Positions 1 through 7,805 of a DNA stretch of 64,000 nucleotides are shown here, one piece after another (the stretch's first letter is position 1; the number at the start of each line of letters is the position of its first letter). Under the pieces are notes generated by a model that was not told the origin of the DNA, ran no database searches, and saw nothing but the letters and a program-made list of their open reading frames with translations. The stretch covers positions 56,907 through 120,906 of the forward strand of contig NZ_QRVI01000003.1 of NCBI RefSeq assembly GCF_003458715.1. The letters run 5' to 3'. This stretch comes from Eubacterium sp. AF22-8LB. Its GTDB lineage: Bacteria; Bacillota_I; Bacilli_A; Erysipelotrichales; Erysipelotrichaceae. The translations under genes were made by a program, and so were the position numbers.

Positions 1-11
1 ATAATAAACCT

Positions 12-740
12 ATGGAAAAAATATTTGAAGGGGCCATTTCCTGCAAAGCCCTATTGGAAGCAGGTACAAGAAATTGTATAAAATTATATATTGATAAGAA
101 GAAAAATACTAAGGATACTAAATATTTAGTGAGTCTTGCCAAGAATAAAAGTTGTGAAGTTATCTTTTGTTCGCGTGAACAAATCAATGATATGGCAACA
201 GGTAAAACACATGGTGGTATCTTACTTTTAGCTGAAGAAAAAGTGATTCCTCAGCTTACGGATATAAAGGCACATGGATTTTTATGTTACATTGATGGAG
301 TGGAAGATCCATATAATCTAGGAAGTATTTCTAGAACACTATATGCATCAGGCTGTGATGCGATGATCCTACCTAAAAGAGACTGGAGCTTTGCCGAACA
401 AACAATATTAAAGGCAAGTGCTGGAGCCTATGAGAAGCTTCCTATATATTTTGTGGATAGTGATGAAGAATTAGTGGATTATTGTGCTAAAAATCAACTT
501 CCAATTCTATGTGCACACAGAAAAGATGCCGTAGGATTATATGATTATAGTTTTGAATCTGATTTCTGTTTATGCTTAGGCGGAGCTTTAAGAGGATTAA
601 GCTCAACCATTACTTCGGCTTCGAAACAAAATATTGTCGTAGAATATGGAAGAGATTTTAGAAACGCTCTAGATTCAGCCAGTGCTGCAGCCGTATTTAG
701 TTTTGAAATATTAAGACAAGAAAAAAAGAAGAAATTTTAA
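12..740 (+). CDS. TrmH/SpoU-family RNA 2'-O-methyltransferase-like protein
   Basis: 242 residues. The family transfers a methyl group from SAM to a ribose 2'-OH in rRNA or tRNA through a knotted SPOUT fold. Visible are an N-terminal substrate-binding region (about 1-85, with a THGG motif), SPOUT motif 1 (DPYNLGSISRTLYASG, about 98-113) and a motif 3-like C-terminus (NALDSASAAAVFSFE). Motif 2, normally G-x-E-G-x-G-[IL]-S, reads LGGALRGLS and lacks the usual Glu, so catalysis or SAM binding may differ. Too little upstream sequence is present to see a ribosome binding site; ATG at 12 fits the family N-terminus. A terminator shared with the convergent neighbour follows. Confidence 0.8.
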   Translation: MEKIFEGAISCKALLEAGTRNCIKLYIDKKKNTKDTKYLVSLAKNKSCEVIFCSREQINDMATGKTHGGILLLAEEKVIPQLTDIKAHGFLCYIDGVEDPYNLGSISRTLYASGCDAMILPKRDWSFAEQTILKASAGAYEKLPIYFVDSDEELVDYCAKNQLPILCAHRKDAVGLYDYSFESDFCLCLGGALRGLSSTITSASKQNIVVEYGRDFRNALDSASAAAVFSFEILRQEKKKKF

Positions 741-761
741 TATAAAGTGTTTCTTCTTTTT
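723..761. terminator. Bidirectional terminator between convergent genes
   Basis: A 12-bp inverted repeat, AAAAAGAAGAAA (723-734) and TTTCTTCTTTTT (750-761), with a 15-nt loop. A-rich and T-rich flanks let it work on both strands. It overlaps the 3' ends of the TrmH-like gene and the PI-PLC gene. Confidence 0.7.
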
Positions 762-1689
762 AATTTGTTGAATAAATTTTATGTGCTAATTCTTTGTCGG
801 CAAAATCAACAATGATGATTCCATAATTTTTCTTTATCCACTTATAATTCATAAGATATTCGTTTGTTTTCATTGCGCATTTCTTTGGATGACCAATCTT
901 GCCTTTGCCACTAGTAGAAGTGAAATTTAAATAGAATGTAGAATCATCTGCCTTTGCGTTTTCCAAACCATATTCAATCGCATCTATTTTATCTTCTATA
1001 TCATAATTAAAACGATCCTGTATATAGAGCGCTTCATTATTGTTGATACTTGATTTTGTGACAGGAACTTTTAATATTGTACGATCTCCTTGTTCTTCCC
1101 AGTTAAAATAAAGACCTTCTTCACTTTCAAATCGAGTGGCTAATATGATTTTATTTCGAACTTCACCAAGCGTAGGAATGCGATTTTCTAAATACCAGTA
1201 AGATGAATTGGAGTGAATTTTATTGGTTAGAAGTTGTTTCAAAACATCTAAATTATCTTTACTGTTTTCTTTCTTTACACAAAAGATGACTGCTTCAGAA
1301 GGGTGTTTGTCAAGAAATGTATAAATGTCCTTTAAGACATCATCTAAGGATAATGGTTTAGAAAAAAATGAATTATTGTTCTTACACTTCGCAAAGTTGT
1401 GTTTTAAAATCAAATCTTGACCATCAATCACAAGGCGGATATCTAAATAGCGATAGCCATTTTCTAATTGTGTTTTGATGGCTGTGTCTTGACATTGAAA
1501 GATTGAATTTAAACTTACATATTGTGTGGCTGAATCATGTGTACCTGGAATCGATAATGCACTCAGCTTTGTTTCATCACGGATTCTTTCCATCCAGTTT
1601 GATGATGAGTTTTCATTTGCCTGAATCGGTGAAATAAGCATGGAAAAGAGGATTATAAAAATCCCAAGTGTTCTTTGAATTGTTTTCAT
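760..1689 (-). CDS. Secreted phosphatidylinositol-specific phospholipase C-like protein
   Basis: 309 residues with an N-terminal signal peptide (about 1-24, ending near QANE). The PI-PLC X domain is recognisable: SIPGTHDSATQ carries catalytic-type His51, and DIRLVIDGQDLILKHN carries Arg85 and His97. Family members cleave phosphatidylinositol or GPI to diacylglycerol and inositol phosphate, often in stress or virulence contexts. The length matches bacterial single-domain PI-PLCs of about 300 residues. No cell-wall anchor is visible, so the product is probably released. It is a single gene read toward the TrmH-like gene. Substrate cannot be fixed from sequence; X-domain proteins also include glycerophosphodiester-type relatives. 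Confidence 0.85.
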   Translation of the reverse strand: MKTIQRTLGIFIILFSMLISPIQANENSSSNWMERIRDETKLSALSIPGTHDSATQYVSLNSIFQCQDTAIKTQLENGYRYLDIRLVIDGQDLILKHNFAKCKNNNSFFSKPLSLDDVLKDIYTFLDKHPSEAVIFCVKKENSKDNLDVLKQLLTNKIHSNSSYWYLENRIPTLGEVRNKIILATRFESEEGLYFNWEEQGDRTILKVPVTKSSINNNEALYIQDRFNYDIEDKIDAIEYGLENAKADDSTFYLNFTSTSGKGKIGHPKKCAMKTNEYLMNYKWIKKNYGIIIVDFADKELAHKIYSTN

Positions 1690-1889
1690 ATTATTATTTT
1701 CCTTTAAGTATGTGTATGCCTAAGAATAGTGTAACGTATTTTACAAAGATTTAATTTCAGTTTGTATGTTCATTAATAAATCTTTTGCAATCTTATAATT
1801 GTGAACAAGAAAAAAAGCACTATTGAAAATTTTAGATACAAAAGTTATTTATCCTGTGTTTCAATTCCTGAATAGTAGGATAATTGTGG

Positions 1890-1895
1890 TATAAT
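1890..1895 (+). promoter_or_regulatory. -10 element for the toxin-antitoxin operon
   Basis: TATAAT at 1890-1895, 25 nt before the antitoxin ATG, with AAAAGGAG as ribosome binding site at about 1905-1912. The -35 region is not clear. Confidence 0.5.
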
Positions 1896-1920
1896 ATAGG
1901 TATAAAAAGGAGATAATAAT

Positions 1921-2181
1921 ATGCCACAAATAATACCGATTAAAGAATTAAAAAATACTTCTGAAATATCAGATTTATGTCACAAAACTGATGAACCTAT
2001 TTATGTAACAAAAAACGGATATGGAGATATGGTAATCATGAGTATTGAAAATTATGAATCAACTCTGAAAAAACTTGAAATGTACCAAGATATTGCGATT
2101 TCTGAATACCAAATTGATATTGGAGAGACGAAAGATGCAAAACTAGCCATTCAAGAAATGAGAAAGAAGTATGGCCTATAA
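1921..2181 (+). CDS. Phd/YefM-family antitoxin
   Basis: 86 residues. The N-terminus (IIPIKELKNTSEISDLCH) and the PIYVTKNGYGDMVIMSIENYE segment are typical of the Phd/YefM fold, which dimerises and binds operator DNA. The C-terminal 30 residues are charged and would wrap the toxin. It overlaps the downstream toxin gene by 11 nt, the usual translational coupling of such pairs. By family precedent the antitoxin, alone and with toxin, represses its own promoter; no obvious palindrome was identified at the -10 element. ATG at 1921 follows a good ribosome binding site. Confidence 0.88.
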   Translation: MPQIIPIKELKNTSEISDLCHKTDEPIYVTKNGYGDMVIMSIENYESTLKKLEMYQDIAISEYQIDIGETKDAKLAIQEMRKKYGL

Positions 2182-2482
2182 TTTGATTATTACCAAACGA
2201 GCAGAGGAATTATTGGATGATCTCATTTATCAATTAATAAATAAATATAAGTGTGAAGATACTGCTAAACGATTATTGAATCACATAGGATGTATTAATG
2301 ATCGTTTAATTGACAATCCATACCAGTTTCCGTTAATAAGAGATAGATATCTTTCTATGAAAGGGTATCGTATTGCGATAATTCCAAAGACGAAATATAT
2401 CTTTGTATTTGATATAAGAGAAGATACTGTTTTTGTGTTAGGAATATTTCATCAATTAGAAAATTATTGGATAAAAGTATAA
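2171..2482 (+). CDS. RelE/ParE-superfamily toxin
   Basis: 103 residues. It starts with the typical LIITKRAEELLDDLI helix and ends with a beta-strand segment (YRIAIIPKTKYIFVFDIREDTVFVLGIFH) characteristic of the RelE/ParE fold. RelE members cleave mRNA in the ribosome; ParE members poison gyrase. The sequence does not separate the two by eye, although pairing with a YefM-like antitoxin and the GIFHQ ending lean toward RelE/YoeB-type. It starts inside the antitoxin gene and is followed by a terminator, so the two genes form a complete bicistron. Confidence 0.85.
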   Translation: MAYNLIITKRAEELLDDLIYQLINKYKCEDTAKRLLNHIGCINDRLIDNPYQFPLIRDRYLSMKGYRIAIIPKTKYIFVFDIREDTVFVLGIFHQLENYWIKV

Positions 2483-2483
2483 C

Positions 2484-2506
2484 AGCACCGTTTATTTGGT
2501 GCTTTT
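2484..2506 (+). terminator. Terminator of the toxin-antitoxin operon
   Basis: AGCACC/GGTGCT stem (2484-2489 with 2498-2503), 8-nt loop, followed by TTT. A short but well-placed intrinsic terminator directly after the toxin stop. Confidence 0.7.
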
Positions 2507-2507
2507 A

Positions 2508-2672
2508 CTAGTTTTTAATGGCCTTTCGAATGATTAGAATACCATTGATAAAGAATAATAAGGATGTACAAATATTCAACACTTGGTTGTTGAAACAGAT
2601 GAGAATAACAGCAATAATGTTTAATATTCCTTTAATTAGATATAAATATACTAAAATAAATATAAATGTCAA
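2508..2672 (-). CDS. Possible small hydrophobic peptide (low confidence)
   Basis: A 54-codon frame on the reverse strand with a TTG start at 2672. It has two strongly hydrophobic stretches (IFILVYLYLI and, after a polar break, LLFFINGILIIRK) and a basic tail. It would resemble a two-helix membrane peptide. No ribosome binding site precedes the TTG, and AT-rich DNA readily encodes Leu/Ile/Phe by chance. It fills the 190-nt gap between the toxin operon and priA. Listed because the gap is otherwise unexplained. Confidence 0.2.
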   Translation of the reverse strand: MTFIFILVYLYLIKGILNIIAVILICFNNQVLNICTSLLFFINGILIIRKAIKN

Positions 2673-2683
2673 AACTGTATTAA

Positions 2684-2692
2684 TGTTATAAT
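2684..2692 (+). promoter_or_regulatory. Extended -10 promoter of the priA operon
   Basis: TGTTATAAT, an extended -10 with TG at 2684-2685 and TATAAT at 2687-2692. It ends 6 nt before the priA ATG at 2699, so transcription would start at or next to the A of the start codon. The -35 region is poor, as is common with extended -10 promoters. Confidence 0.6.
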
Positions 2693-2698
2693 AGATAC

Positions 2699-4792
2699 AT
2701 GCTGATTAATGTATATGTAGAATATAATCGTTTACGCAATACCTTTACATATTCCTGTGATAGTCATGTTGAAGTGGGATGTCGAGTTCGCGTTGAATTC
2801 AACAATCGAACGCTTATCGGATTTGTAGAGGAAGTGGATGTAGAAAGCGATTTTAAAAATATTAAACCTATTATTGAAGTCATAGATGAAAAGCCATTAT
2901 TGAATTGTGAATTAAAATTATTGGCAGACTATATGGCTGATTTTTATGCGAGCTCTAAGGTGACCTGTTATAAAACGATGCTGCCACCTGCACTTCGTCC
3001 TTCTAGTAATCATTCTAAAGTTATCTATGAAGAGTATGCTGTGTTAAAGGAATCCAATTTGCCATTAACATCAAGACAAAAAGAAGTGCTTACTAGCTTT
3101 ACTTATCCATGTAAAATGAGTGAGATAAGAAAAGTCAGTTCATCGATTGCGAAAGCTTTATTGGATAAAGGTTATATTGTGATTGAAAAAAGAATTAAGG
3201 ATTCCAATACGCACGTATCTTCTATTTTGGACGTTCAACATGAACTTACCTTTGAACAAGAACATGCGATTGAAACCATACAAAGTACAGATAAAACGGT
3301 TTCCTTACTTCATGGAGTAACTGGGTCTGGTAAAACAGAAGTCTTTTTGCGTCTAGCTGAAAATGTACTGGCTTGTGGAAAACAAGTTTTATTTTTAGTG
3401 CCAGAAATCGGATTGACACCCATGATGATTCAAAGGGTGCAGGCGCGCTTCCAACAGAAAATCGCAATCTATCATTCGGGGTTGAATGCGCAGGAAAAAC
3501 TAGAACAATATAATTTAGTAAAAGAAAATAAAGTAGATATTGTGGTAGGAACTCGCAGTGCCTGCTTCATGCCTTTTTCTTCCTTAGGCTTGATTTTAAT
3601 GGACGAAGAACACGATTCAAGCTATAAACAAGATAATACACCAAGATATCATACGCGCGATATTGTTTTATTTCGTGCTGCTTACCATAAATGTAAGGTT
3701 GTTCTAGCTAGTGCTACACCATCCTTGGAATCATATGCACGTGCCTATAAGAATGTATATGAGTTAATTGAATTAAAGCATCGTATTCATGAAATGCCAG
3801 AAATTCAATTGGTGGATATGAAAAAGGAAAGAGTCACAAATGGTTTGTCACAAACATTGCTGCAAGCGATTTATGAGCGTCTTTCTAGAAAAGAACAGGT
3901 TATCTTACTTTTAAATCGAAGAGGCTACTTGCCAGTTGTTAGATGCAGCGACTGTGGACATGTACGTATTTGTCCGGATTGTGGCATTGCCTTAACGTAT
4001 CATAAAAACCAAAATGCGCTGGTTTGTCATTGCTGCGGAAGACAATTTCCATTTCATGAAGAATGTCCAAGCTGTCATTCAAAAAATTATTTTAAGGCAG
4101 GTATGGGAACAGAAAGATTAGAAGAACAAATTCTAGAGATATTTAAGGATTATCATGTCGTTCGTATGGATGCCGATAGCACACGAAGAAAGAATGCACA
4201 TGAAAAGTTATTAAAGGAATTTGAAGAATCAGGAGATCTTTTGATTGGTACGCAGATGGTGGCCAAGGGCTTAGACTTTGAAAGAGTGACCTTAGTCGGT
4301 ATTTTAAATGCGGATGCCACGCTTTGTCGAAATGACTATCGTGCCAGTGAAACAGCGTATGAAATGTTAGAGCAGGCAAGTGGAAGAAGTGGAAGAGGTA
4401 CATTAAAGGGTGAGGTTCTCATTCAAACCTTTGATCCGGATCATTTTGTGATGCAATGTGTGAAGCTGCATGATTATAAATTGTTTTTTAATCAAGAAAT
4501 GAAATATCGCCATTTGGGTATGTATCCACCTTATGTATATTTATGTACATTGGTATTTACTCATTTCGATATTAACGAAGCCTACAAACAAGCCAATGAG
4601 GCGAAGGCTTATTTTCAATCAATTCGAGTCTTAGGTCCAATTGAAATTCGTATGCAACAAAAGAAGCGTCGTGTGCGTTTGATTTTAAAGTCAAAGGATG
4701 ATAAATTGTTGCATACACTCGTTAAGAATTATTTAGATACAACAAAACAAATTGTGGATGTGAATATGCATCCTGTGATGATGGAGGAATAA
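2699..4792 (+). CDS. priA: Primosomal replication restart helicase PriA
   Basis: 697 residues. PriA is a 3'-to-5' DNA helicase that recognises stalled forks and reloads the replisome. Visible are the N-terminal DNA-binding domain beginning LINVYVEYNRLRNTFTY, Walker A GVTGSGKT (about 205), DEEH box LMDEEHDSSYKQ, and a zinc-binding insert with paired CxxC motifs (CSDCGHVRICPDC, CHCC, CPSC). The C-terminal helicase motif QMVAKGLDF is also present. The N-terminus aligns with the family start, yet no Shine-Dalgarno precedes ATG 2699 and a -10 box sits 7 nt upstream, suggesting a leaderless message. First gene of a long forward operon; rsmB follows after 1 nt. Confidence 0.95.
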   Translation: MLINVYVEYNRLRNTFTYSCDSHVEVGCRVRVEFNNRTLIGFVEEVDVESDFKNIKPIIEVIDEKPLLNCELKLLADYMADFYASSKVTCYKTMLPPALRPSSNHSKVIYEEYAVLKESNLPLTSRQKEVLTSFTYPCKMSEIRKVSSSIAKALLDKGYIVIEKRIKDSNTHVSSILDVQHELTFEQEHAIETIQSTDKTVSLLHGVTGSGKTEVFLRLAENVLACGKQVLFLVPEIGLTPMMIQRVQARFQQKIAIYHSGLNAQEKLEQYNLVKENKVDIVVGTRSACFMPFSSLGLILMDEEHDSSYKQDNTPRYHTRDIVLFRAAYHKCKVVLASATPSLESYARAYKNVYELIELKHRIHEMPEIQLVDMKKERVTNGLSQTLLQAIYERLSRKEQVILLLNRRGYLPVVRCSDCGHVRICPDCGIALTYHKNQNALVCHCCGRQFPFHEECPSCHSKNYFKAGMGTERLEEQILEIFKDYHVVRMDADSTRRKNAHEKLLKEFEESGDLLIGTQMVAKGLDFERVTLVGILNADATLCRNDYRASETAYEMLEQASGRSGRGTLKGEVLIQTFDPDHFVMQCVKLHDYKLFFNQEMKYRHLGMYPPYVYLCTLVFTHFDINEAYKQANEAKAYFQSIRVLGPIEIRMQQKKRRVRLILKSKDDKLLHTLVKNYLDTTKQIVDVNMHPVMMEE

Positions 4793-4793
4793 A

Positions 4794-5987
4794 ATGCGAA
4801 AGTGGTTATGGAAAGCTTTAGATGAGGTAGTCAATAAAGAGGTATACTCCAATTTATATTTAAGAAATCATTTACATGAAGTAAGCGAAAGGGATCGTGC
4901 CTTAGCAACAAGAATTTTTTATGGAACCATTCAAAATTATCGTTATTGCAGAGCATGCTGGTCTAAATTTGTAGAGAATAAAGTAAATGACAAAATGGAT
5001 GTTTTACTAACAATGAGCACATATCAATTGTTGTTTTTAGATAAAGTGCCAAGCTATGCGATTGTGAATGATGCGGTAAATATTGCCAAAAGAATAAATG
5101 TGAAATATGCAGGATTGACCAATGCGGTTTTACACAAAGTAAAACACATTGAAACAAAGGATGTAGCTTTAAAATATTCCTTGCCAGATTGGCTTTATAA
5201 AATGTGGGTGAGTCAATATGGACAAGAACAAGCCTTAATTATGGCTAAGGCAAGTGTAAATATTTTACCTTTATATGTCAGAAGAAACGTGTTAAAGACA
5301 GAGGTTGAGGATTTTTCCTCTTCTGAGTTTATTTGCGTTAAGGACCCTCTTTATATCTATACACAGAATGATTACTTTCATCATCCATACTATCAAAAGG
5401 GATATATGAGTGCACAAGATGAGGGGAGTTTTGCGATTGCCAAGTTCGTAGATCCAAAGGAAAATGAAAAAATTTTAGATTGTTGTGCGGCGCCAGGAAC
5501 AAAAACAATGGCCATGGCTGAAATGATGTACAATAAGGGGCATATTGATTCATTTGATTTACATGCACATCGTAAGGATTTAATTGAAAGTGATGCCAAG
5601 AGATTAGGTATCGATATTGTCCATGCAGGTGTTCAGGATGCGACTAAATTTAAAAGCTCAGTTTTGTATGATCGTATTTTATGTGATGTGCCATGCTCTG
5701 GTTATGGGGTGTTATCAAGAAAGCCGGATATAAAATTGCGTATGTTGCCAGAGGATATGGATACATTGATTCCTTTGCAGTATGCCATATTAAATAATGT
5801 ATGTCAGTATGTTAAGGAGGGTGGATTTATTGTATATTCCACTTGCACGATGAATAAAAAAGAGAATGAAAAACAGATTCAGAGATTTTTAAAGGAACAT
5901 GATATGTTCCGTTTGGTTGATGAAGTAAACATTTTCAGCGATTCTAAGCAGGATGGCTTCTATATGGCAAAACTGGTACGTAAATGA
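4794..5987 (+). CDS. rsmB: 16S rRNA m5C967 methyltransferase RsmB
   Basis: 397 residues, slightly short of the 430-450 typical for RsmB. The N-terminal NusB-like RNA-binding domain (about 1-130) precedes a Nol1/Nop2/Sun-type SAM methyltransferase domain. SAM motif I CCAAPGTKT, motif IV CDVPCSG (the releasing Cys) and motif VI YSTCTMNKKENE (the nucleophile Cys) are all intact. The enzyme methylates C5 of a cytosine in 16S rRNA. In many Bacillota fmt lies between priA and rsmB; here it is absent and the genes are almost adjacent. ATG at 4794 follows GGAGG at the end of priA. Confidence 0.93.
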   Translation: MRKWLWKALDEVVNKEVYSNLYLRNHLHEVSERDRALATRIFYGTIQNYRYCRACWSKFVENKVNDKMDVLLTMSTYQLLFLDKVPSYAIVNDAVNIAKRINVKYAGLTNAVLHKVKHIETKDVALKYSLPDWLYKMWVSQYGQEQALIMAKASVNILPLYVRRNVLKTEVEDFSSSEFICVKDPLYIYTQNDYFHHPYYQKGYMSAQDEGSFAIAKFVDPKENEKILDCCAAPGTKTMAMAEMMYNKGHIDSFDLHAHRKDLIESDAKRLGIDIVHAGVQDATKFKSSVLYDRILCDVPCSGYGVLSRKPDIKLRMLPEDMDTLIPLQYAILNNVCQYVKEGGFIVYSTCTMNKKENEKQIQRFLKEHDMFRLVDEVNIFSDSKQDGFYMAKLVRK

Positions 5988-6018
5988 TATAATGAAAGAT
6001 AGAAATTGAGGTGCTATT

Positions 6019-7062
6019 TTGGAAAGTTTATACAATTTAAATTATGATCAAATGTGTGAATATGCATTGGATCACGGATGGAAATCGTATCGAGGACATC
6101 AAATTTTTCAATGGTTATATCGTAACCGTGTATTTGATATTGATGAAATGACGAATGTATCAAAGGAAACAAGAGAAATCTTAAAGAAAGATTTTATTGT
6201 GAATCCTTTAGAATTAATAAAAAAACAAGTTTCACATGATGGAACTACAAAATTCTTGTTTAAAACAAGTGATGGTGCACTACTTGAAAGTGTTATGATG
6301 GTTTTTGATTATGGTAGAAGTGTATGTGTATCTAGCCAGGTCGGCTGTAACATGGGATGCGCTTTTTGTGCGAGTGGTTTGACGAAGAAAAAAAGAGACT
6401 TAACAAGTGGTGAAATGGTCGCTCAGGTTATGTATGTTCAAAAGGAATTGGATAAGGATAATTTGCGACTTTCACATATCGTTGTTATGGGGACTGGAGA
6501 GCCATTTGATAACTATGACAATGTTATGAATTTCTTGGCGACTGTAAACCATGATCGTGGCTTAGGTATTGGTTCTAGACATATCACGATTTCAACATGT
6601 GGTATTGTTCCTAGAATTTATGATTTTGCGAATGAACATACACAATATAATTTGGCAATTTCTTTACATGCACCAAATGACGAGCTGCGTGATAAATTAA
6701 TGCCAGTCAACCATGCTTATCCATTAAAGGAATTAATGGAGGCTGTAAAATATTATGGTCAGGAAAACAATCGTCGTTTGACTTTTGAATATATTTTATT
6801 AAATGGTGTAAATGACCATCCGGAGCATGCCAAACAATTATCGAAGCTTTTACATGGAATGAATGCCTATGTGAATTTAATTCCATATAATGCCGTCGAT
6901 GAAAAAGGCTTTAAATCCGTGAGCCATGACGAAGCCATGGTTTTCTATGATTTGTTGATGAAGAATCATGTGCGTTGTACGATTCGAAAGGAACATGGAA
7001 ACGATATTGATGCAGCGTGTGGTCAGTTAAGAATAAAGGAAATTAAAAAGGAAGGAATTTAG
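6019..7062 (+). CDS. rlmN: 23S rRNA A2503 / tRNA A37 C2-methyltransferase RlmN
   Basis: 347 residues, radical-SAM enzyme. The CxxxCxxC cluster motif is CNMGCAFC (about 110-117) and the conserved C-terminal Cys, which forms the methyl-carrier adduct, is in AACGQLR. GTGEPFDNYDNV and ISTCGIVPRI are family signatures. It methylates C2 of A2503 in 23S rRNA and A37 in some tRNAs. The start is TTG at 6019, chosen because GAGGTG at 6008-6013 is correctly spaced and the N-terminus MESLYNLNYDQM fits. It sits in the housekeeping operon between rsmB and the phosphatase/kinase pair, the common Bacillota order. Confidence 0.95.
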   Translation: MESLYNLNYDQMCEYALDHGWKSYRGHQIFQWLYRNRVFDIDEMTNVSKETREILKKDFIVNPLELIKKQVSHDGTTKFLFKTSDGALLESVMMVFDYGRSVCVSSQVGCNMGCAFCASGLTKKKRDLTSGEMVAQVMYVQKELDKDNLRLSHIVVMGTGEPFDNYDNVMNFLATVNHDRGLGIGSRHITISTCGIVPRIYDFANEHTQYNLAISLHAPNDELRDKLMPVNHAYPLKELMEAVKYYGQENNRRLTFEYILLNGVNDHPEHAKQLSKLLHGMNAYVNLIPYNAVDEKGFKSVSHDEAMVFYDLLMKNHVRCTIRKEHGNDIDAACGQLRIKEIKKEGI

Positions 7063-7066
7063 GCAG

Positions 7067-7804
7067 ATGAAAGTTTTTGGGAATACAAATGTAGGTCTTG
7101 TAAGAAAATTAAATGAAGATGATTATTGTATTGCTCATAATGCCAATGATGAATGGATGTTGATCGTTTGTGACGGAATTGGTGGGGCAAAGGCAGGAGA
7201 AGTGGCTAGTCATGTGGCTGTCATGACGATGTATGAAGCGTTTATGAAATCTCCTGAATTTAAAAAAGATCGACAAGTGGATAACTGGATTCGTGAGAAT
7301 TTAAATCAGGCCAATGATTTTATTTATTCCAAAAGCTTAAAAAACCCTAATGAAAGAGGCATGGGAACAACGGCTGTCGGTGTTATTGTTGCCCATATTG
7401 GAACCTTCATTTTTAATGTTGGAGACTCAAGAATCTATGCAGATTATAATAATGAATTGATTCAAATGAGTGAGGATCATAGTGTGGTTGCCCAGCTTTT
7501 AAAGGAGGGAAAAATCACACTTGAAGAAGCAAAAACACATCCTAAAAAGAATACTTTGAATAATGCTCTTGGAGTTTGGCATGTGTTCCGTATTGACATC
7601 AATAAAATTGAAAATACTTATAAATATTTATTGGTTTCAAGTGACGGATTACATGGATATGTTGAGAAAAGAGTGATTTCGGATATTGTTCATGATGATA
7701 CGCTTTCTTTAAAGGAAAAAACAGAAACACTGATCGCAAGAGCTAATCAATCAGGTGGATATGATAATTGCACGGTGATTTTAATGGAAAATAGTGGAGA
7801 ATAG
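7067..7804 (+). CDS. prpC: PP2C-type serine/threonine phosphatase
   Basis: 245 residues. The metal-dependent PP2C motifs are complete: NTNVGLVRKLNEDDY at the N-terminus, VCDGIGGAKAGEVAS, GMGTTAVGVIV, NVGDSRIYAD, SEDHSVV and the C-terminal GGYDNCTVI. It dephosphorylates targets of the PASTA kinase encoded next to it. The soluble phosphatase and membrane kinase are a standard pair controlling cell-wall growth and division in Gram-positives. The stop codon lies just upstream of the kinase start, so the two are translationally coupled. Confidence 0.93.
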   Translation: MKVFGNTNVGLVRKLNEDDYCIAHNANDEWMLIVCDGIGGAKAGEVASHVAVMTMYEAFMKSPEFKKDRQVDNWIRENLNQANDFIYSKSLKNPNERGMGTTAVGVIVAHIGTFIFNVGDSRIYADYNNELIQMSEDHSVVAQLLKEGKITLEEAKTHPKKNTLNNALGVWHVFRIDINKIENTYKYLLVSSDGLHGYVEKRVISDIVHDDTLSLKEKTETLIARANQSGGYDNCTVILMENSGE

Positions 7805-7805
7805 T

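Noticed and set aside
3246..3467. Reverse-strand reading frame inside priA
   Set aside because: Lies wholly within a well-supported gene, has no ribosome binding site and no recognisable domain. The same holds for other antisense frames across rsmB, murD, gltB and glnA.
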